DNA of 64,000 nucleotides from positions 24,239,501 to 24,303,500 of the forward strand of contig NC_083609.1 in the NCBI RefSeq assembly GCF_029168945.1. Reading direction: 5' to 3'. This DNA comes from Cannabis sativa (lineage: Eukaryota; Streptophyta; Magnoliopsida; Rosales; Cannabaceae). A model generated the notes under the pieces. It did no database searches and was not told the DNA's origin. It saw nothing but the letters and a program-made list of their open reading frames with translations. A program made the translations under genes and the position numbers. Positions within the stretch are counted from its first letter, which is position 1; the number at the start of each line of letters is the position of its first letter. Shown here piece by piece: positions 58,675 through 64,000 of this stretch.

Positions 58675-61600
58675 AAGGTTAAATTCCTCTCCATTGGGCT
58701 TGTGTGAGAGTTGGGGGCCAATAGAAGTGGGTACGACATACTGAACCCAACTCCCCCTCACATGAACTACCCCAATTGTGAAGGCCCATTTGCCTTATTT
58801 AAATAATTGTATTAGGTTAATTATATTAGTCTAACCTAATTAAAATTGAATTAGCAACATAATTAACTTTTAAAATATATATGAAATTTAATTTTTCATT
58901 TAATATTTTAAAGTTAATTTTAGAAAAACACTTAGTAAATGAAATTATTCTAGATGGTTATTTCTAGAACTAGTTATTTTTTTCTAATATTTAATTAGGA
59001 GAATATCAAAGATTGTGAAATTAATTGTTTAATAATTAATTTTGGTACAATCTAAGTTAAGTATATTTTTCCTAGTATTAAATTAGAATTAATAATTAAG
59101 TCTCCTCTATACTTAATTATTTATTTCTTGAATTTAATACATTTAATTAAATTGAAAATTCAATATCTAAGTTGATTCTCATCATGACACTTAAATATTG
59201 TTATTTTCATGTTATTTAATTAAAATTGAAAATTATTTTAAGTTTGAAATCTTATTTCATTATAACTTAAATTTGAATAATTTTCAAAATATATTTTATT
59301 TTATTTTATTAATCTTTTTCCCACAATTTCGAAATTTCATTTCTTAAATGCAGAAATTTCGAATTTTATTTGAAAAATAGATTAAAGTTGTAAATTATTT
59401 ATTTTAATTTTGGACCAACTTAAATCAATAATTTTTTTCATTTAATAATTAATTAAAATAAATGAAGTAAAATATATTTAATTAGAAAATGAATTAATTA
59501 GTCAATGAAAGTCTAGATAGATATTAACTGTTTTGCTTGAAGTATTTTTCTAGTGTATTTAATTAAATAGAAAATTAATATTTAAGTTGATTTTCATCAT
59601 AATACTTAAATATTTGAAATTTTTCTTATATATTTAATTAAATAGGAAAATTATATTTTTTGTTGTAAATTAATTTTATTAATTAATTTTGGGCCAACAT
59701 AAAATTAAGATAATTTTTCAAGGATTTGTTTTTATTTTAACAAGCAATTTCGAAAATTGTATTCTTAAATACTTTAATTTTTCGAAATGCAATATATATT
59801 TATAGAAAATTAAATTTGAGTTGTAAATTAATTTAAATTAATTTTGAAACAACTTAAATTGAATAATTTTTCTAAATATTTATTGGAAATTATTACTAAG
59901 ATAGAAATAATTCATTTTATTTTCATATCCATCTAAGTAAAATTTATAAATATTAAATTAGAATTTATATTTAGAATTTTTTATTCTAAATTGGAAATTT
60001 TAATTAAATAAATATATATTTAAAATAAATTGATTAAAATAAATATTAGAAGAAAATACACTTTAAATAATGAGCTTTATTATTAGGACATTCGATCTCC
60101 ATTGTTGGTTTTACATAGCTTTTGTTTTAGTGAGTAATCCTCCCTAATGGAGGAACGTTCATTAGCAAGTTGGCACCGTTTAATCTCGAAAGATAAGTAT
60201 ATTTGTAAGTGTTTTATATGGTATTGATCACCCTAATGGTGGCGACTGTATTTGACTTACAAAATATGAAACAATGGTGGAAGCTCATAAGATAGAATAG
60301 CCTTGACTCTCGCCTAAACGGGACAACGCTGGATTCCAATCTTGATCGAATAAAAGGTTGCTAGAATGTTTATCATTTTAGATGAGCTGACAACTCTATT
60401 CAATGGATGGTATCACTGAGTCTCGCCTAAACGGGACACTGATATCAGTTTGTTGAAGACCTTGGAAATTATTTAGGATTTTATGTTTTAGTATTTTCAC
60501 TTGTCATTCCTACTTGCTATGTGTTTAATAATTTCTGAATTGTGTATGAATTTATATTGAACCATGTTATTTTCTGTTATTAAATTGTAGTTTAATTTCG
60601 AATCTTCATTGTTAGTCTAACTTTGTTTGTTTTTCTAATGAGATCAATCCATAATGGATTTTCACCATTAGACATACATAATAGTGTTAGATCTTGAAAG
60701 ATAAATATTGTATATGCAACATCTAGCTGTTCATCAATTGATGACACCTTAGACTAGTATTTTACAATATGAAATAAGAAGATTGTATAAATAAGATTAC
60801 TTTGACTCTCGCTAATCGGAGCATCGTTGGATTCTTATTTAAACAACGAAATTATCCTAATTCCTCTTAGCTTATTCATTTCGAATTAGCTCAATAACAT
60901 ATCATTGGATGAATGGTCTATAAATCATTTAATGTCATTCTATTTTCTCTTAAGAAATTTAATGACGCATATGATTATATTCCCGAAATTCTATCCCAAA
61001 ATGATATAATCCTCAATCTTAGAAATATCCTACTTGTATGGGCAAATCAAACTTAGAGTTAAATTAGTAGTGGTGGTCCAAGAAAGAATTACTCTTTATA
61101 TTTGGTATAAATTTAAGTCTTTCTTTAAATTTTAGGTTCCAAATAATTTTTTACAATACAGTTTCACTTTCACAAGTGTTTAATAAACATTTTCTATCAA
61201 TGGATTCAAACTGTATGGAATATGAGTTTAGTATTCTGTGACCAGGATCCACTTGCACTATTATAAGAACTCTTTGATGTAACTATACCTAAGTCATCAA
61301 AAAGACAAAACCACATTTTTTTTAATCTATGGCATTTGTATCTTGTTCATAGTGTTTTTGACAAGATCAATCTCTGCAAAGAGTTAATATGCCTATATCC
61401 ACTGAAAGTAAGTTCATCTCATTCGCAGATGGATGTACATTCAGGGGTGGATATGAGTTTTTCGTTGTATTCTTAAAACGATCACTCTAGATTATACCTT
61501 ATGCAAAGAAATTTGAAATCTTTGAAAAATTTCATGAAATTCTAGCAATGGTGATTAACCATTAAGGTAAGTGGTTAAAGATCTTGCGAACTGATAGGGG

Positions 61601-62570
61601 TGGAGAAATAGTTAGTAGATATGCAGTTCAAAGATCATTAAATTGATTTTTGAATTATATCCAAACTTACCTCCCCAGAAATTTCGTTTTGCATATTGAT
61701 GATTAGTTACTAGTCGTTGCCTAAATCCTTCTATGGTAATACAATTTCAGAATGATGTAATGGTTGTATACTTAATGTAAATCATTACTAGATTCATGGA
61801 TGACCTAATCGAAATCTTAAGAAAAGCAGAACTGTTAACCATGGTTTGCATGTTTGTTAGCTATTCTAAGTGATTAGGGGTGGACCATCCCATAGTCATT
61901 AGATAAGAAAGTGTTTGTTTAAACAAATACAACTTTTCTAAGAAAATGACTAAGTGTGAAAATAAAGTAGCAATTAAAGGAGATATTTTTTTTCTTGATT
62001 CCAAAAGTGTTCTATCATCTTATTTGACATATGATGATCCCACTGCCTCTGTTGTCTTGTCACAACCGAAGAGGTTAATACCATTTAGTTTTCTTAGACA
62101 TAATTCACGGTACCTTATCGTAGTGGGAGAGTTTCAAGGAACTTCACTTCTTATGACTTGGAAGACACTAGTGATTAAAATCCATTGTGAGTTTAAACAA
62201 GTAATGGATTGTCAAGATAAGAAACTAAGAAGAAAAGCCAATAGAACTGTGGTTTTATCCATTCACATGGAGTAACCTAAATTTTTCTATTACAAGGACA
62301 GAAAAGGAAATTTTCGTTAATAAGTCTATTCAATGGACTTAACAAAACTTCTTGTTCCTAGTATTATAGGTTTGAGTTTATCTAAACCTATGGCTCATGG
62401 TATACCTAGTTAATTACTTACTCTAATGCAAGCAACTTACTTTAGTAAGATGCTGAAGCATTTTCTTTCTAATGGCAATCTAGAGAAGCTTCTTAACTTC
62501 TAGGCATAGATTTTATTTATCTAAGGAAAAGTCTCAACTATTCCAGAAAAGATAAAGCCATGAAAGAATT
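58675..62570. other. Internal region of copia element A
   Basis: Collinear with 41490-43500 of element B: the ccccctcacatgaactacc segment near 58752 and the actctcgcctaaacgggac segment near 60310 and 60420. Where element B has gag (43617-44483) no gag is recognisable here. Phrases ggggtggag recur near 61610 and 61875. Decayed, non-coding as read. Confidence 0.7.
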
Positions 62571-62574
62571 TCTT

Positions 62575-62960
62575 AAATCAACAGTGAGAGGTCTCAGATA
62601 TGCTTTAGTATGTCTTAGACCAGACACCTGCTGTTGAGTGGGAGTAATGAGTAGGTATCAGATTAATCCAGGAGAGGAACATTGGAAGACAATCAAGTAA
62701 ATCTTAAGATTAAAAAGAGGAACTATATGTTAGTCTATAAGGGTGAGTTTAAAACTCTTAGACTACACCACATCAGATTTCAAGACCTGCCTTTATGCTA
62801 GAAAGTCTGCTGATAAGATGGTGATTACTCTGGGGGTGGAGTAGTGATTTTGGAGAAGTGTAAAAACCTATCTGAAGTCTTTTGGTCTACCAGAGAGGAA
62901 TTTCACATTATCAAGGATTTTGTGATTAAGGAAGAGTAATGGTGGAGAAGAGGTTGTGTT
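62575..62960 (+). pseudogene. Copia reverse transcriptase/RNase H remnant of element A
   Basis: One frame, with two or three stops, reads TVRGLRYALVCLRPDTC, then VGVMSRYQINPGEEHWKTIK and ILRLKRGT, the well-known end of copia reverse transcriptase. Further on, SGGGVVILEKCKNLSEVFWS and TREEFHIIKDF follow the RNase H layout. Non-functional. Confidence 0.75.
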
Positions 62961-63068
62961 TAATTCAACCTCTCAGATCCTATTACGACAAGTATACTAT
63001 TACTACACTTGATTTGTATATCAAGGTGTTGAGATTATTTGAAATGCACATTTTGTTTTATATTAGTG

Positions 63069-63080
63069 CAAGTGGGAGTT
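63069..63080 (+). promoter_or_regulatory. Polypurine tract of element A
   Basis: caagtgggagtt immediately before TGTTGGG at 63081, identical to 46299-46310. Confidence 0.8.
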
Positions 63081-64000
63081 TGTTGGGTTTTATTCCCTAA
63101 ATAAAACTCATTTCAATATAATCAGATTTACTTATTAATAAAGATCAGAAATAACATTTTATGTTGCATGGTTCACATGATTTATTTCATGATTATATAT
63201 ATAATGTATGAATTCTATTTAAGTCCAGAATATATGAATTTGTTAATGATTATAGTGTTGTCAGCACAGTGGAATATAATCTTAATTATATTTTCAAAAG
63301 TTTATTCCCTGATTTGTCAGTTCACTGGATTTAGACTGACATGATAATCAGCGATAAGTATTCTTACACCTTGGATAAGTGTTATGTCCTTTCCAGGGCA
63401 TTGGCAAAGTTTACCAGTATTGGATGTATGGAGTATACATCGGAAGGGACCGATATTGAACTTTGATTAGATATATTAAATTTACCGATATATATATAAT
63501 TCAATATCACCTGTTGATCCTAGATCAAATGATCTTAATCCTGATATGTTTAGGTTCGATCTCAAGAGTATTATACATGTTCTTTGATTTGTTAGTTAAG
63601 CCTACTTTTGGGTCAGGGTGATACGTACATTTTGGGAACATGATAGTATAATTGAGTGGGAGCGCTAACATAAATATGGAATCTATAACTTCTATAGGAA
63701 TTTAGAAGTGAAACGATGATATCCTTCGAGCTTGGCTAAATAGAGATAAATGGTGGAGATCTCATTTCACTTCGCTGAAATATCATTTATACGGAGCTAA
63801 ATGTTTTAAGGATAAAATACATTGAAGGTGTAACGGTAACTTAGTGCCTATTCAATGTAGATCATCTATTAGAGGGTCATCGATCAAATTAGGATTATAA
63901 CAATGGATAACTAATGACGTATCTATATCGTGGAACATATAGAGCGTTCTATATACTGAGAGTGCAATTCTAAGTTCTATGCGTGGATTCAACGAAGAAT
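63081..64000 (+). repeat. Copia LTR, subfamily A, 3' copy, cut by the window end
   Basis: Begins TGTTGGGTTTTATTCCC and matches 27487-28247 closely through acggtaa (63839), then continues cttagtgcctattcaatg, the part the left copy lacks. About half the expected 1.9-kb LTR is in the window. Confidence 0.9.

Noticed and set aside
61946..62275. 109-codon ORF in copia element A
   Set aside because: No recognisable domain. It lies in the decayed pol region between better-identified remnants and is most likely a chance opening.

Overview
The window is nuclear DNA from a flowering plant, most likely a eudicot. It is AT-rich, has intron-split genes with GT-AG junctions, and carries a PPR gene, a KDM3/JMJ25-type histone demethylase gene, long-LTR Ty1/copia elements and Mutator-like elements (MULEs). 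I cannot name the species. No tRNA, rRNA or CRISPR array was seen.

Layout. (1) 982-2454 (+) is an intact single-exon PPR gene. (2) 2847-3244 is a small Mutator-type MITE with a perfect 9-bp target duplication. (3) 3271-8833 is a decayed MULE with an internally deleted MuDR gene (-), a broken Ulp1-like C48 peptidase gene (+) and about forty copies of a GGTCGC-type word. (4) 10240-25375 (-) is a complete 12-exon JmjC gene: the exons sum to 3336 bp (1111 codons) and stay in frame. Its 6.8-kb intron cuts the JmjC domain and holds a copia remnant. (5) 25895-27486 holds two LINE fragments. (6) From 27487 to the window end is a nested retrotransposon complex: a truncated LTR, a full LTR, a gag-bearing internal region, a second LTR that looks hybrid, a second internal region, and a third LTR running off the window. 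Each internal region was then hit by a MULE (30886-40744 and 50031-58666). Both MULEs start GGGAAATTT, end in the complement, and sit between 8-bp direct repeats.

The most striking content is the pair of MULEs in (6), plus the relic in (3). Each pairs a MuDR-type transposase gene with an oppositely oriented gene ending in a C48 (Ulp1-like) peptidase; in the two large elements that gene also carries a DUF1985 domain. This is the arrangement known from Kaonashi-type (KI) MULEs and CUMULEs. In the rightmost element the peptidase gene appears intact (10 exons, 3063 bp, 1020 aa) with a candidate active site His-Asn-Gln-Cys, and the transposase beside it has only two single-base frame breaks. In the middle element the peptidase gene is intact through four exons, but the last exon has lost the catalytic Asp-Cys pair and its transposase is frameshifted about five times. 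The left element keeps only scraps of both genes. The three look like stages of decay of one two-gene transposon architecture.

The host genes are independent of the transposons, except that the demethylase carries transposon sequence inside the intron that interrupts its catalytic domain. This parallels Arabidopsis IBM1, a related H3K9 demethylase gene whose long heterochromatic intron controls its expression.
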